Source of the DNA: Mycolicibacter sp. MU0102
GTDB lineage: Bacteria > Actinomycetota > Actinomycetes > Mycobacteriales > Mycobacteriaceae
Length of the DNA: 64,000 bases
Reading direction: 5' to 3'
NCBI RefSeq assembly: GCF_963378105.1
Contig: NZ_OY726398.1
Coordinates: forward strand, 1,116,001-1,180,000
This document shows positions 37,001 to 45,215 of the stretch, one piece after another. The position numbers and the translations under genes were made by a program. Position 1 is the first letter of the stretch. Every line of letters begins with the position of its first letter. The notes below the pieces were generated by a model, which made no database searches, was not told where the DNA came from, and was given only the letters and a program-made list of their open reading frames with translations.

Positions 37001-37192
37001 CGCCGCGGCGATGTCCATCCAGTGCACCACGTCGGCGAACAGCACCGTCACCTGCTTGTATTCAGCCGGTATCGGTGCGGCCAGAACCGCCGCTCCGCAC
37101 TCGTGGCAGAACTTGAAGGTCGCGGGCAGCCCAGTGCCGCATGAACTGCACGCCAAGGCTGGCAGTTCCGGCAGCGGCCCAACGCCGTTCAC
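33983..37192 (-). CDS. Zinc-ribbon / adenylate cyclase / AAA ATPase / TPR protein
   Basis: A 1069-residue protein. An N-terminal zinc ribbon (Cys15, 18, 29, 32) precedes a class III cyclase homology domain (about 45-225) with the metal Asp blocks TVLFADVV and WTGDGIMAVF and the VGEQVGMAQRME segment. A STAND-type ATPase with P-loop GAPGIGKSR and Walker B FIIEDAHW follows, then about 500 residues of TPR-like helices. No LuxR helix-turn-helix is seen at the end. Such multidomain cyclases are numerous in mycobacteria. Whether it makes cAMP is unclear because the transition-state residues are atypical. It is convergent to the PE-PPE gene. Confidence 0.9.
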   Translation of the reverse strand: MNGVGPLPELPALACSSCGTGLPATFKFCHECGAAVLAAPIPAEYKQVTVLFADVVHWMDIAAAVGAERLHEIMADLADRCAAVVQRYGSTVAQWTGDGIMAVFGAPVAVEDHAVRACLAALGVQEESKRLAVEVAERDGIELRLRVGLNSGEVIAGGIGSRQFGYAAVGEQVGMAQRMESVAPPGGIMLSMSTAGLVESMAALGDVELVRIKGASEPVPARRLLGMAERHRAVRRAESILIGRHGELATVAAMVDRAIHGYGSAASVVGAPGIGKSRMAREVAAAAAGRGVKVVWAFCESHAGDIPFQAVSRLLRASLGVDDRRGEDARARVRDRFGQADAQDLLLLDDLLGIADPAVPLPQIDADTRRGRLKALVNSASLTRTEPTLFIIEDAHWIDAVSESLIADFLAVLPRTPSLVLITYRPEYRGTLTHLPGAQKIVLAPLDDSDIAALTGELLGSDPSVGELAAIIAGRAAGNPFFAEEMVRELAQRGTLAGEHGGYVCRTRAADVTVPPTVQAAIEARTDQLSSGAKRTLNAASVIGARFGAQLLPALGVDAVFDELLEAELIDEIDRTASAEYAFRHPLIRTVVYESQLKSDRAQWHRKLAAAIQERAPGSLEDNAALIAEHLQAAGELHAAYAWHMRAGAWSTNRDLVAARGSWERARRIADALPAVDPEYLSMRIAPRTMLCATDWQAREVQESRSRFEELQELCDAAGDQVSLAIGMTALATELLYAGHSREGSKLASQQMALFESIGDRSPTMGLAFMAFVNWLCVGEFGEILRWSQTIVDLAEGDPAKGANFGVGSPLAIALAWRGSSRWWLGRPGWPQDLHDAVAMALSSNAETLGSTVAWTYGFALQYGVLRPSAAAQRACEEAVQSAQQASSDRALGLAGYALGVVLLNRDNATDRHRGLELILQSRDIWLRKRALFLIPVTDVWAAREKAHSGDRDAAITAMREAVDDLRGAGNVFYGMWATGVLVETLAERGSEGDLTEADEAIHWLASLPAGQGSAMCEIVMLRLTALLCKARGDVAAGTEAVNRYRVLAESLGFERHIDWARELTRTAP

Positions 37193-37264
37193 GTCGCTAT
37201 CGTGTCACCGCAGACCGGTAGCTGGATACAGCGTTCGCCGAGAAACTTCCCAGTGGACCTGGGG

Positions 37265-38374
37265 TTACTCCGGGTGCGGCTCGGCGACCACCGTCGCCAG
37301 GTGCGGATGCGCCTCGGCCTTGACCGCCTCGAAGAGCTTCTTGTAGTAGGGCATGCAGTCGGCCATCGCCTGCTCGGTGGTGAACAGCGGCTGGTAGCCC
37401 AGGTCGCGACCGGCCTTCGCGATCGAGAAGTAGTTGTTCAGGTAAAGCCGTTCCACCGCACCGGGTTCCAACATCGGCTCGGGCAGGCCGAACCGGAAGT
37501 GCAGCCACTGCCAGGCGAACATCACATCGCGCACCATCCGGCCGGAAACCCGGATCCGGGGCCAGCGCTCGCCGCACGCCTCCATCACCGGTCGAGCGAA
37601 CTCGAACATGTTGATCGGGTCATCGTCGTTGATGAAGTAGGCCTGGCCGGGCGCCGACCCGCCGGGAACCAAGTGCTGAGCGGCCAGGATGAAGCCGTGA
37701 ATCAGGTTGTGCACGTAGGAGTTGTCGAGCTTGGCGCGCTTGCTACCGACCAACACCTTGACGTGACCGGCGACCACGCTTTCAAACAGCTTGCGGAACA
37801 TGGTCTGGTCGCCGTCGCCCCAGATGCCCGACGGCCGGATGGCACAGGTCAACATGCCGTCAACACCGTTCTCGCCGAGCACGAACTTCTCGGCGACCAC
37901 CTTGGTCTCGGTGTAGAGGTCGTTGAACTTGGTGGTGTAGGCCATGGTTTCGTCGCCGCCCGAGATGGCCTTGCCGCCCATCACCACACTGTTGGAGGCG
38001 GTGTAGACGAAGCGCTTCACCCCGGCCCGCTGTCCGGCCTGGACCAGGTTCTTGGTGCCGTCGACGTTGACCGCGAAGCTGCGCCGGCGGATCTCGTCGG
38101 TGACCTTCGCGCCACCCTGCAGATCGATGATCGCGGCGGTGTGGAACACGGTGTCGATGTTGGCGACCGCCGCGGCCACGGTCTGCGGGTCGCAGATGTC
38201 GCCTTCGAGCTTCTCCAGATTGGGGTGGTCGGGCAGGCTCGACGGTGCGCGGTCGAAGGACCGTACCTGGTAGCCGCGCTCCAGCAGCGTCTTGACGAAA
38301 TTGGTTCCGACGAAGCCGGAGCCCCCGGTGACAAGTACCCGGCCGAGTTCAGTAGTCAGTGAAGGATCACCCAT
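37265..38374 (-). CDS. 3-beta-hydroxysteroid dehydrogenase (Rv1106c-like)
   Basis: A 369-residue extended SDR, the orthologue of Rv1106c, which oxidises 3-beta-hydroxy-delta5 sterols such as cholesterol to the 3-keto-delta4 form with NAD. The cofactor motif GGSGFVG is at 17-23 and the catalytic YxxxK is Tyr154/Lys158 in YTETK. The C-terminus LFEAVKAEAH is family-like. A KstR-like operator lies about 14 bases upstream of the start, which fits sterol control. The ketosteroid isomerase at about 5.7 kb could act on the same pathway. Confidence 0.94.
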   Translation of the reverse strand: MGDPSLTTELGRVLVTGGSGFVGTNFVKTLLERGYQVRSFDRAPSSLPDHPNLEKLEGDICDPQTVAAAVANIDTVFHTAAIIDLQGGAKVTDEIRRRSFAVNVDGTKNLVQAGQRAGVKRFVYTASNSVVMGGKAISGGDETMAYTTKFNDLYTETKVVAEKFVLGENGVDGMLTCAIRPSGIWGDGDQTMFRKLFESVVAGHVKVLVGSKRAKLDNSYVHNLIHGFILAAQHLVPGGSAPGQAYFINDDDPINMFEFARPVMEACGERWPRIRVSGRMVRDVMFAWQWLHFRFGLPEPMLEPGAVERLYLNNYFSIAKAGRDLGYQPLFTTEQAMADCMPYYKKLFEAVKAEAHPHLATVVAEPHPE

Positions 38375-38387
38375 CGGGCGAGCATAA

Positions 38388-38401
38388 CTGAACGTGTTTC
38401 A
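38388..38401. promoter_or_regulatory. KstR-like operator before the 3-beta-HSD gene
   Basis: CTGAACGTGTTTCA matches the KstR consensus TnnAACnnGTTnnA at seven of its eight fixed positions (the first T is C). It lies within a wider inverted repeat, AACTGAA / TTCAGTT (38386-38404), 12 bases from the start codon. KstR represses cholesterol-catabolism genes in mycobacteria. Confidence 0.65.
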
Positions 38402-38428
38402 GTTCCCGTGGTCTTGTAAAGAGGGAAG

Positions 38429-38671
38429 TCACTCGCGGGCGTCGTCGCCGGCTTCGGCGTCCAGCGCTTCCTGCACCCGGCGCCGGGCGCCGGCCAGATG
38501 CTCTTCACACCGCTTGGCCAGCTGCTCGCCCCTTTCCCACAGGCTCAGCGACGCGTCGAGATCCATCCCGCCCTGCTCCAGGCGCTGCACCACGTCAATC
38601 AGCTCGTCGCGGCATTGCTCATAGCCAAGCTCACTAACGGGTGTCACCGGATCGGCTTGCTCAGCTGCCAT
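38429..38671 (-). CDS. xseB: Exodeoxyribonuclease VII small subunit
   Basis: The 80-residue small subunit of exonuclease VII, which degrades single-stranded DNA with XseA. The family core is visible: LGYEQCRDELIDVVQRLEQGGMDLDASLSLWERGEQLAKRCE, a helical hairpin. The start MAAEQADPV was chosen over a longer frame because it gives the normal length and overlaps the xseA stop by 11 bases, the usual coupling of the pair. It is the orthologue of Rv1107c. The acidic tail is poorly conserved. Confidence 0.93.
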   Translation of the reverse strand: MAAEQADPVTPVSELGYEQCRDELIDVVQRLEQGGMDLDASLSLWERGEQLAKRCEEHLAGARRRVQEALDAEAGDDARE

Positions 38672-39932
38672 CGCTCGGTCTTTCAAGAAGTCGTCCTTCA
38701 AGAAGTCGCCCCTCACTCGTCGCCGCGACGGCCCCGTCGGCCACCCGGATTCGCAGTCGGGTGCCGGCCTCCGCATCGTCGACCGACCGCAGTACGTGCG
38801 GCCCCGCTGCGCCGACAGTCTGGACGACCGCGTAGCCGCGTGCCAATGTCGCGGCCGGGCCCAGGGTAGCCAGCCGCGCTGCCAGGTGCCCCACCCGTTC
38901 GCTCTGCACGGTGATCAGCCGGCTGACATCTCGGCGCACCGCGGCCAGGGCACGCCGTATCTCCTCGCCGCGCTCGGTCAGCGCACGCAGCGGGTCGGCC
39001 AATACCGGTCGGCTGCGCAGCTGCATCAGCACGCGGTCCTCACGTACCACCCAGTTACGTACCGCCTGCGCGCTGCGCCGGCGCAGGTCGTCGACCAGCG
39101 CCTGTTCGGCCGCGGCGTCGGGAACGATCCGCTTCGCCGCATCGGTGGGGGTGGCCGCGCGCAGGTCAGCGACCAAATCGCACAGCGGGCTGTCGGGTTC
39201 GTGGCCGATCGCACTGACCACTGGGGTTCGGCACGCCGCGATGGCCCGGCACAGGGTCTCGTCGGAGAACGGCAGCAGGTCCTCGACGCTGCCGCCCCCG
39301 CGGGCCAGCACGATCACCTCCACGGCTTCGTCGGCGTCCAGGTCGCGCAGCGCCTCGACAATCTGGACGACGGCGGTCGGCCCCTGCACGGCGGTATTGC
39401 GCACCGCGAAGCGCACCGCCGGCCACCGGGTGCCGGCAACCGTCATGACATCGCGCTCGGCGGCGCTGGCGCGCCCGGTGATCAGGCCGATCGTGCTCGG
39501 CAGGAACGGGAGCGGCCGTTTGAGGCGCGGATCGAACAGTCCCTCGGCGTCCAGCAGGCGGCGTAGCCGCTCGATGCGGGCCAGCAGCTCACCGATGCCG
39601 ACGGCACGGATCTCGCTCAGGCGCAGCGAGAAGGTGCCCCGGGCGGTGTAGAAGTTGGGTTTGCCGCAGACCACCACCTGGGTGCCTTCGGTCAGCTTGA
39701 CCGGCGCTGAAGCCACCATTTCGGGGCTACACGTCACCGTCAGCGACATGTCGGCGGCGGGATCGCGCAACACCATGAACACGGTCCGCACGCCCGGGCG
39801 CAGATTGATCTGGGTGAGCTGCCCTTCCACCCACACCGAACCCAGCCGGTCGATCCAGCCCTTGACCCGGATGGCAACCGCGCGGACCGGGAACGGGTTC
39901 TCGGCGGATTCGCCCGGCGCGGGGGCGCTCAC
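38661..39932 (-). CDS. xseA: Exodeoxyribonuclease VII large subunit
   Basis: The 423-residue catalytic subunit of exonuclease VII (Rv1108c orthologue). The N-terminal OB-fold (VWVEGQLTQINLRPG) binds single-stranded DNA. The core has GLITGRASAAERD, VIVLARGGGSVEDL and ISAIGHEPDSPLCD, which carry the catalytic site. The C-terminus ends with a short duplicated EGRLL block (EGRLLEGRLLERPS), produced by a 15-base tandem duplication at about 38690-38720. The ATG overlaps the stop of the upstream gene by four bases. Confidence 0.95.
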   Translation of the reverse strand: MSAPAPGESAENPFPVRAVAIRVKGWIDRLGSVWVEGQLTQINLRPGVRTVFMVLRDPAADMSLTVTCSPEMVASAPVKLTEGTQVVVCGKPNFYTARGTFSLRLSEIRAVGIGELLARIERLRRLLDAEGLFDPRLKRPLPFLPSTIGLITGRASAAERDVMTVAGTRWPAVRFAVRNTAVQGPTAVVQIVEALRDLDADEAVEVIVLARGGGSVEDLLPFSDETLCRAIAACRTPVVSAIGHEPDSPLCDLVADLRAATPTDAAKRIVPDAAAEQALVDDLRRRSAQAVRNWVVREDRVLMQLRSRPVLADPLRALTERGEEIRRALAAVRRDVSRLITVQSERVGHLAARLATLGPAATLARGYAVVQTVGAAGPHVLRSVDDAEAGTRLRIRVADGAVAATSEGRLLEGRLLERPSDGS

Positions 39933-40531
39933 TTCGCGGTGGTGCGGGTGATCCTGTTGGCCAGCAGCGTCTGGAACGGTGCCCGGGCCTTGGTGGCCTC
40001 TTCGTAGGCGAGCAGGGTCTCCAGCTCGTCGAGGCTGAGCGAGGCCAGCCGGGCCCGCAGCTGGGCCAGGGTCAGCGAGCCGTAGTCCAGCTCGTCGACC
40101 AGGTCGGGGACGGGCACCGTCGGGTCCGCGGCACCGTTGCGGCCGGCCGGGGCCTCGTTGACGGCGGATGCGCTCGGCGGAGTGGCCCCGTCTTCGCTGA
40201 ACGAATAGAGGGCGAAGCGCCCTTCGGTGCGCGGGTCGGTGTCGTCGTCGTCGAAGGTCGCGGCACCGCCGTCGAAACTGTCCTCGATGTCGTCATCGAA
40301 GGTTGCCCACTCCGGCTGCTCATCCTTCGGCGGGAACAGCGACTCGAGAGTGGTGTCGCCCTTGTTGACCAGATCAGCGACACCTTGCTGCCAGCGCATC
40401 ACCGCGTGCGCGGCCTGGCTGGCCAGCGTCATCGGGTAGGTCAGGATGGTTTGCGGCAGCTTCAGGGTCTCCTCGACCGCGACGGTGGCCGCGCCGACCA
40501 GAAGCCGGACTCCAAAGGGTGCAGTTGCCAT
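39929..40531 (-). CDS. Lipid droplet-associated family protein (Rv1109c-like)
   Basis: A 200-residue protein. The first 45 residues are amphipathic and mildly hydrophobic (FGVRLLVGAATVAVEETLKLP), the middle is very acidic and disordered (repeated FDDD), and the C-terminal 60 residues form a helical LTLAQLRARLASLSLDELETLLAYE domain. Homologues of Rv1109c are annotated as lipid droplet-associated, which suits an amphipathic N-terminus. It is coupled by a four-base overlap to xseA and divergent from ispH. Confidence 0.85.
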   Translation of the reverse strand: MATAPFGVRLLVGAATVAVEETLKLPQTILTYPMTLASQAAHAVMRWQQGVADLVNKGDTTLESLFPPKDEQPEWATFDDDIEDSFDGGAATFDDDDTDPRTEGRFALYSFSEDGATPPSASAVNEAPAGRNGAADPTVPVPDLVDELDYGSLTLAQLRARLASLSLDELETLLAYEEATKARAPFQTLLANRITRTTAK

Positions 40532-40614
40532 GGCCCCCAGCCTGCCTTACCTGCCGGTCATCTCCAAGTATTGACCGGCATGACGCGAGCTGGCGGTTGC
40601 GTGTCGGCAGACCG

Positions 40615-40620
40615 TACGCT
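40615..40620 (+). promoter_or_regulatory. Putative -10 hexamer TACGCT
   Basis: A TANNNT element seven bases before the ispH ATG, consistent with a leaderless ispH transcript. No -35 at good spacing. Confidence 0.45.
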
Positions 40621-40627
40621 GGTTGCC

Positions 40628-41644
40628 ATGCCCCAAACCGTCGACGTGGAGATTGCCTACAGTTCAGCCGCGCGGGTGGGCGGCGCTCCGGCCGGCAAGC
40701 GGGTGTTGCTGGCGGAGCCACGCGGGTACTGCGCGGGTGTGGACCGGGCAGTCGAGACCGTCGAGCGGGCCCTGGAGAAGCACGGTGCCCCGGTTTACGT
40801 GCGCCACGAGATCGTGCACAACAAGCATGTGGTGGACACCCTGACGAATAAGGGCGCGGTCTTCGTGGACGAGACCGATCAGGTGCCCGAAGGCGCGATC
40901 GTGGTGTTCTCCGCCCACGGCGTGGCACCGACGGTGCATGAGACGGCCGCCGACCGCAACCTGCGGGTGATCGACGCGACCTGCCCGCTGGTGACCAAGG
41001 TGCACAACGAAGCCAAGCGATTCGCCCGCGACGGCTACGACATCCTGCTGATCGGCCACGCCGGCCACGAAGAGGTCGTCGGGATCATCGGCGAGGCCCC
41101 CAACGACGTGCAGCTGGTCGACGGCTTAGATGCTGTAGCCGCCGTGACCGTACGTGACGAGAACAAGATCGTGTGGCTGTCGCAGACCACGCTCAGCGTG
41201 GACGAGACCATGCAGACGGTGCACAAGCTGCGTGAGCGATTCCCGAACCTGCAGAATCCGCCCAGCGACGACATCTGCTACGCCACCCAGAACCGCCAGA
41301 CCGCGGTCAAGGCGATGGCCCCCGAGTGCGAGCTGGTGATCGTGGTGGGCTCGCGGAACTCCTCGAACTCCTGCCGACTGGTCGAGGTGGCGCTGGGCGC
41401 CGGTGCCCGCGCTGCCCACCTGGTGGACTACGCCGACGACATCGACCCGGCGTGGCTGGCTCCCGAAGCAGGCGAGGTGCAGACCATCGGCGTCACCTCG
41501 GGTGCGTCGGTGCCGGAGATCCTGGTCCGTGGGGTGCTGGAGCGGCTTGCCGAGTACGGCTACGGCACGGTGTACCCGGTGGCCACCGCCAACGAGACCC
41601 TGGTGTTCGCCTTGCCTCGCGAGATCCGGCCGGATCGGCGCTAG
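40628..41644 (+). CDS. ispH: 4-hydroxy-3-methylbut-2-enyl diphosphate reductase
   Basis: The 338-residue [4Fe-4S] enzyme of the last step of the MEP pathway, which makes IPP and DMAPP from HMBPP (lytB2, Rv1110). The three cluster cysteines are visible: RGYCAGV (Cys35), DATCPLV and SDDICYATQNRQ. Catalytic blocks VRHEIVHN, FSAHGVAPTV, TTLSVDE and GSRNSSNS are intact. The ATG was chosen over a much longer frame that would overlap the divergent gene. The N-terminal 22 residues before KRVLLAEPRGYC are poorly conserved. It supplies precursors to the prenyltransferase at 6.9 kb. Confidence 0.97.
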   Translation: MPQTVDVEIAYSSAARVGGAPAGKRVLLAEPRGYCAGVDRAVETVERALEKHGAPVYVRHEIVHNKHVVDTLTNKGAVFVDETDQVPEGAIVVFSAHGVAPTVHETAADRNLRVIDATCPLVTKVHNEAKRFARDGYDILLIGHAGHEEVVGIIGEAPNDVQLVDGLDAVAAVTVRDENKIVWLSQTTLSVDETMQTVHKLRERFPNLQNPPSDDICYATQNRQTAVKAMAPECELVIVVGSRNSSNSCRLVEVALGAGARAAHLVDYADDIDPAWLAPEAGEVQTIGVTSGASVPEILVRGVLERLAEYGYGTVYPVATANETLVFALPREIRPDRR

Positions 41645-41695
41645 CGGCGACCGCAGGCGCGGCGTCAGCCGGCGCCGTTCGGTGAAGAATTGTCG

Positions 41696-43426
41696 TCAAT
41701 CGGCTGGTTGGGGGTTCTCCAACGTCGCGACGTCGGCCAGGGCGATCCGCGTGCTCGTCTCGTGCTTCGAGAGGGGCCGCATGTTGTCCCATCCCTCGAT
41801 CACAAGCGTCGGGATCTTGTCCTGGCCGCTGGACTCCTCCAGGAAATATCGAAGGGTCTCACTCGTCGTGTGATCGACGAGGGGTACTCGTGAGCTCAAG
41901 TGCAGCTGCACCGTCTGTGTCTCCGGCGGATGCTGCTCCAACTCCCGAATGACGTGGAACAGGTTGAAACACACCAGGGGGCCATCCAGGTACAGGTGGT
42001 AGACACCCTCATCGAAATCCCGCTGCGACACCGGATTGCGGAAGAGACCGAGGAAACGGCGGACAACACTCGGCTTGGCCGAATCCGAGGAGTTGTGCGA
42101 GGTGTGCCAAAGACCTTCCAACCACAGATTCAGTAGCAATTTCACGGCGACGCCGGCGAGGAGACCGATGAGCAGGTCCGTCGTCAACGTCACGAGCAGG
42201 GTGATCGCGAAGACAACGAACTGCTCCGTCCCGACCCGTGCGACATTGCGCCACACCTCGGGCTTACACAGCTTGTAGCCGATGAACACCAGGACGGCGG
42301 CCAACACCGTCAAGGGGACCAAGTTGATCAGGTTGCTGAACAGCACCACGAAGATCATCAGGAAGCAGGCGTTGTAGAAGTTGGCCCACTGGGTCCGGCC
42401 CCCGCCCAGAATGTTGGCGGTGCTCTTGATCATGCCGGGGATGATGGTCAAGCCACCGAGCGTGCTGGAGGCGACGTTGGACACTCCCATGGCCTGCAGG
42501 GTCCGATCGGGGTCGGAGCGGCGGCGAAAGGGATCGATTTTGTCCACGGCTGCGATCGTCGCCAGGGACTCGGCCCCGTCGACCAAGACCAGGGTGATGG
42601 CCAGGTAGGCCAGCGCCAGCCATAGTTCAGGATGGGCGAGCACCGTTCCGAACTGGGGCAGGACGATCCCGTCCATGATCGAACCGGGAACGTCGATCAG
42701 GTAGTGCTTGTCCAGCTTCAGGATGAACACGCTCGCGAGCGTGCCGGCGAAGAACACCCAGACCGGAGGCGGCATCACCTTCAGTAGCCGCCCGGGCATT
42801 GCCGTCAGCGCGAAAAGCCCCGCCAAGCAGCCGATCCCCAGGGCGAAGACCTGAAGGTTCATCGACCCGGCATGGCGGGGAACTTCGGCCACGATCGTCC
42901 AGAAGTCGTGGCCTTCGAAAGGCACACCCATGAACAGCGGGATCTGCTTGGCGATGATCATCAGGCCGATCGCAGCCAGCATGCCCTGAATGGCCGCCGC
43001 CGGGAAGATGGCGCTCAGGCGGGCCACCTTCAACCTGGCAAGAATGAACTGCAACACGCCCGCAAGGGCGATGGCGACCAGAACCAGGGGATATCCCACC
43101 GCAAGCAGCTCGGATTGCGAGGCACCCTCGCCCAAGCGGAGCTGTCCCAGGGTGATCATGCCAGCGAACAGAACCGGCGCCAGCCCCGCTGCCGGGCCGC
43201 TGATGGTCACATACGAGCCGCCCAAAAACGGCAGGACGAAACCGGCGATGATCGCCGACACGATCCCGCAGATCGGCGGCGCCCCCGACGTGATCGCGAT
43301 ACCCATCGAGAACGGCAGCGAGATCATGGCCACTGTGAAACCCGACCGGAGGTCGTAGCGCCAGTGTTTGAGACCGGCCAGGCCATTGCGCGGCTTTTCA
43401 GGCGGAACTGTCTGGATCTGCGGCAT
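41696..43426 (-). CDS. SulP family anion transporter
   Basis: A 576-residue SulP/SLC26-type transporter. The membrane domain (about 1-430) begins with the family block DLRSGFTVAMISLPFSMGIAI and contains SGPAAGLAPVLFAGM and the LVDGAESLATIAAVDK segment. The C-terminal soluble part (about 460-576) resembles a STAS domain. Members carry bicarbonate, sulfate or dicarboxylates, and the substrate cannot be decided here; BicA-like bicarbonate import is possible. It is convergent to ispH and preceded by a long non-coding region. Confidence 0.9.
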   Translation of the reverse strand: MPQIQTVPPEKPRNGLAGLKHWRYDLRSGFTVAMISLPFSMGIAITSGAPPICGIVSAIIAGFVLPFLGGSYVTISGPAAGLAPVLFAGMITLGQLRLGEGASQSELLAVGYPLVLVAIALAGVLQFILARLKVARLSAIFPAAAIQGMLAAIGLMIIAKQIPLFMGVPFEGHDFWTIVAEVPRHAGSMNLQVFALGIGCLAGLFALTAMPGRLLKVMPPPVWVFFAGTLASVFILKLDKHYLIDVPGSIMDGIVLPQFGTVLAHPELWLALAYLAITLVLVDGAESLATIAAVDKIDPFRRRSDPDRTLQAMGVSNVASSTLGGLTIIPGMIKSTANILGGGRTQWANFYNACFLMIFVVLFSNLINLVPLTVLAAVLVFIGYKLCKPEVWRNVARVGTEQFVVFAITLLVTLTTDLLIGLLAGVAVKLLLNLWLEGLWHTSHNSSDSAKPSVVRRFLGLFRNPVSQRDFDEGVYHLYLDGPLVCFNLFHVIRELEQHPPETQTVQLHLSSRVPLVDHTTSETLRYFLEESSGQDKIPTLVIEGWDNMRPLSKHETSTRIALADVATLENPQPAD

Positions 43427-43995
43427 CGATCAGCTCTCTCAGCAGCAACTTAAAACGGTGGGGCAATTCGCTGCCGAAGTTCGCGCAGCGTCAATCCGAC
43501 GTCATGACGGGAGGACGGAAATGCAGGGGGCGGGACGGACAAACCGCATCGTAGCCCTCAGAACGGAATGAGCCAATTGAACCCCGGTCGCCACAAAGTC
43601 CGCGCAGTGGAAAACGAGAAACCGACGGGCCGACGAAACGATCGTCCTGACCGGGCCGCAGGTCTCCGCCTGAGGGCCAGGGTGTACCCCCTGTTCAGCG
43701 GGTGTCGGCGTCCGGTCGGGTGTGGTCATCCCGACCTCGCAGCCGCGGCAGGGCAACCCTCCAGAATTCACAGTAAGTTGGCAGCTGAATTCCAGCCAAC
43801 GACCAGTTTTGTTGTTTTATTTATTCGAAAAAAAGTGTCTCCAGCAGCCGGATATCGGCAGAATAGTTTCGGCTGGTGTCGATGACTCATGCCGGTTCAG
43901 TCGGATTTTTTGGCCGTCGCAACGCCTCGGCAACCCCCGATTCATAGGTGGATCGAGGCTGAGCGTGGATGCAAGCGCGGCGTAAGTCGGCTTGG
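43427..43995. other. 569-base intergenic region, no gene supported
   Basis: This lies upstream of the SulP gene and downstream of the Rv1111c-like gene. Several short frames occur on both strands, but none has a ribosome site plus coding character. The part from about 43770 to 43880 is markedly AT-rich for this genome, with TTTTGTTGTTTTATTTATTC and an AAAAAAA run. It may hold the SulP promoter or a regulatory RNA. Confidence 0.6.
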
Positions 43996-45144
43996 CTAGA
44001 TGTCGAATTCCCAAGAGTCGGCGTGATCGCGCGGCTGTCGGGAGGGAGTGCGGGGCGAAGCGTCGGGCTCGTCGCCGGCGGCCCTGCGGTAGCGCACTTG
44101 GGAGACCGGATGACGGGTGCCGGTCCCGTTGCCGCGGCCCTCACCGGACCTCGGCGCCGGCCGACGCCGAGGCAGCGATTCAGCACCTTCGGCAGGCTGG
44201 AAGCCGCCGCGCGGAGTTCTCGGCGTCGGTTTGCCGTCGCGCGCCGCGTCTTGGGGCGGACGGGGACGCCGCCGCGGTTGTTCGTCGTGCCGCTCGGGTG
44301 CCGGCCGGCGTCGAGGCTGCCGGTCGTCGCGCATGTCGGGAGCCGGGCGCCGGCGGGGTGGCAGCTCGTCGCGCATGTCTGCCGGGCGGCGCCGCGGACG
44401 TTCTGCGGTCGCGCCGTCCATGTCCGGCCGAACGTGCCGCGAACGCGTCGGCGCCGAGCCGTTGGCCGCGGCGCGGCGCTCGGTGGAGCGGGTCCGGGAT
44501 CGGGACCCAGAACCCTGCCGCGCGGCCCGGCGGGCCTCCGAGGTGGCGCGACGGGGACGCTGGCCCGGGCGCTCCTCGCGGGAAGCCGGCTTCTCGATGG
44601 CGTGCGCGGGGTTGCGGGTCAGGGCGGAGGTAAGCACGGCGCCGATGCGGTCGCTGAGTGTTGCCCGCTTCGGGGTGGCGTCGTCGGTGGTCTCGCGCTT
44701 CGCGGCTCCGCCCAACATCCCGAGGTACCAGCGGACCATTCCGATCAGCAGCACGGCCGCCGCCGTGAACAGCATCAGCGGGAATCGCTCGATCAGGGGA
44801 TAGCCGCAGTTGATGACGATGGCCTTGAGGCCAGGGAACCCGCCGCCACGCAGCAGCCAGTACGCACTGGGCACGCTCACGAACAGGATCAACGGGGGCT
44901 GGACCACCGTCGTGAACACGGCCGATTGCTGCACCATGAGCACCGCGGCGATACAGCCCATCGCGTAGAGGGCGGAGAAGACGATGGTCAGTTCTTTGTC
45001 TCCGGAGCCGGCGTCGAACGCCACTCCGATCGCGGTCGCGACCACCGCCACCGCCACGGCGCTCCACCACGGCAAACCGGCGATGCTGGGCAAGATCGAA
45101 CGGTGGTCAGCGGCCACTGCCGACTTCTCCCGCGCTACTGCCAC
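43996..45144 (-). CDS. DUF6542-type membrane protein with Arg/Pro-rich tail (Rv1111c-like)
   Basis: A protein of about 382 residues. Four hydrophobic segments in the first 150 residues (GLPWWSAVAVAVVATAIGV is the first) form a membrane domain like that of Rv1111c. The remaining 230 residues are disordered and very basic, with repeated PRRRPA / DMRD modules between about 230 and 320. The tail could bind nucleic acid or acidic lipids. The GTG at 45144 is used because VAVAREKSAVAADHRS resembles the family start; a start 15 codons earlier is possible. It is divergent from ychF. Confidence 0.82.
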   Translation of the reverse strand: MAVAREKSAVAADHRSILPSIAGLPWWSAVAVAVVATAIGVAFDAGSGDKELTIVFSALYAMGCIAAVLMVQQSAVFTTVVQPPLILFVSVPSAYWLLRGGGFPGLKAIVINCGYPLIERFPLMLFTAAAVLLIGMVRWYLGMLGGAAKRETTDDATPKRATLSDRIGAVLTSALTRNPAHAIEKPASREERPGQRPRRATSEARRAARQGSGSRSRTRSTERRAAANGSAPTRSRHVRPDMDGATAERPRRRPADMRDELPPRRRPAPDMRDDRQPRRRPAPERHDEQPRRRPRPPQDAARDGKPTPRTPRGGFQPAEGAESLPRRRPAPRSGEGRGNGTGTRHPVSQVRYRRAAGDEPDASPRTPSRQPRDHADSWEFDI

Positions 45145-45200
45145 ACACTGACGGTACCGGCTGGCGGCGGCGGGGGCGCACGGCGGCACGCCCCGGGCTC

Positions 45201-45206
45201 TAGACT
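45201..45206 (+). promoter_or_regulatory. Putative -10 hexamer TAGACT
   Basis: A TANNNT element nine bases before the ychF GTG, consistent with a very short or absent leader. Confidence 0.4.
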
Positions 45207-45215
45207 TGGCTACCC

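Noticed and set aside
43568..43985. Short frames in the SulP upstream region
   Set aside because: They overlap each other on both strands, lack ribosome sites and cross an AT-rich patch.
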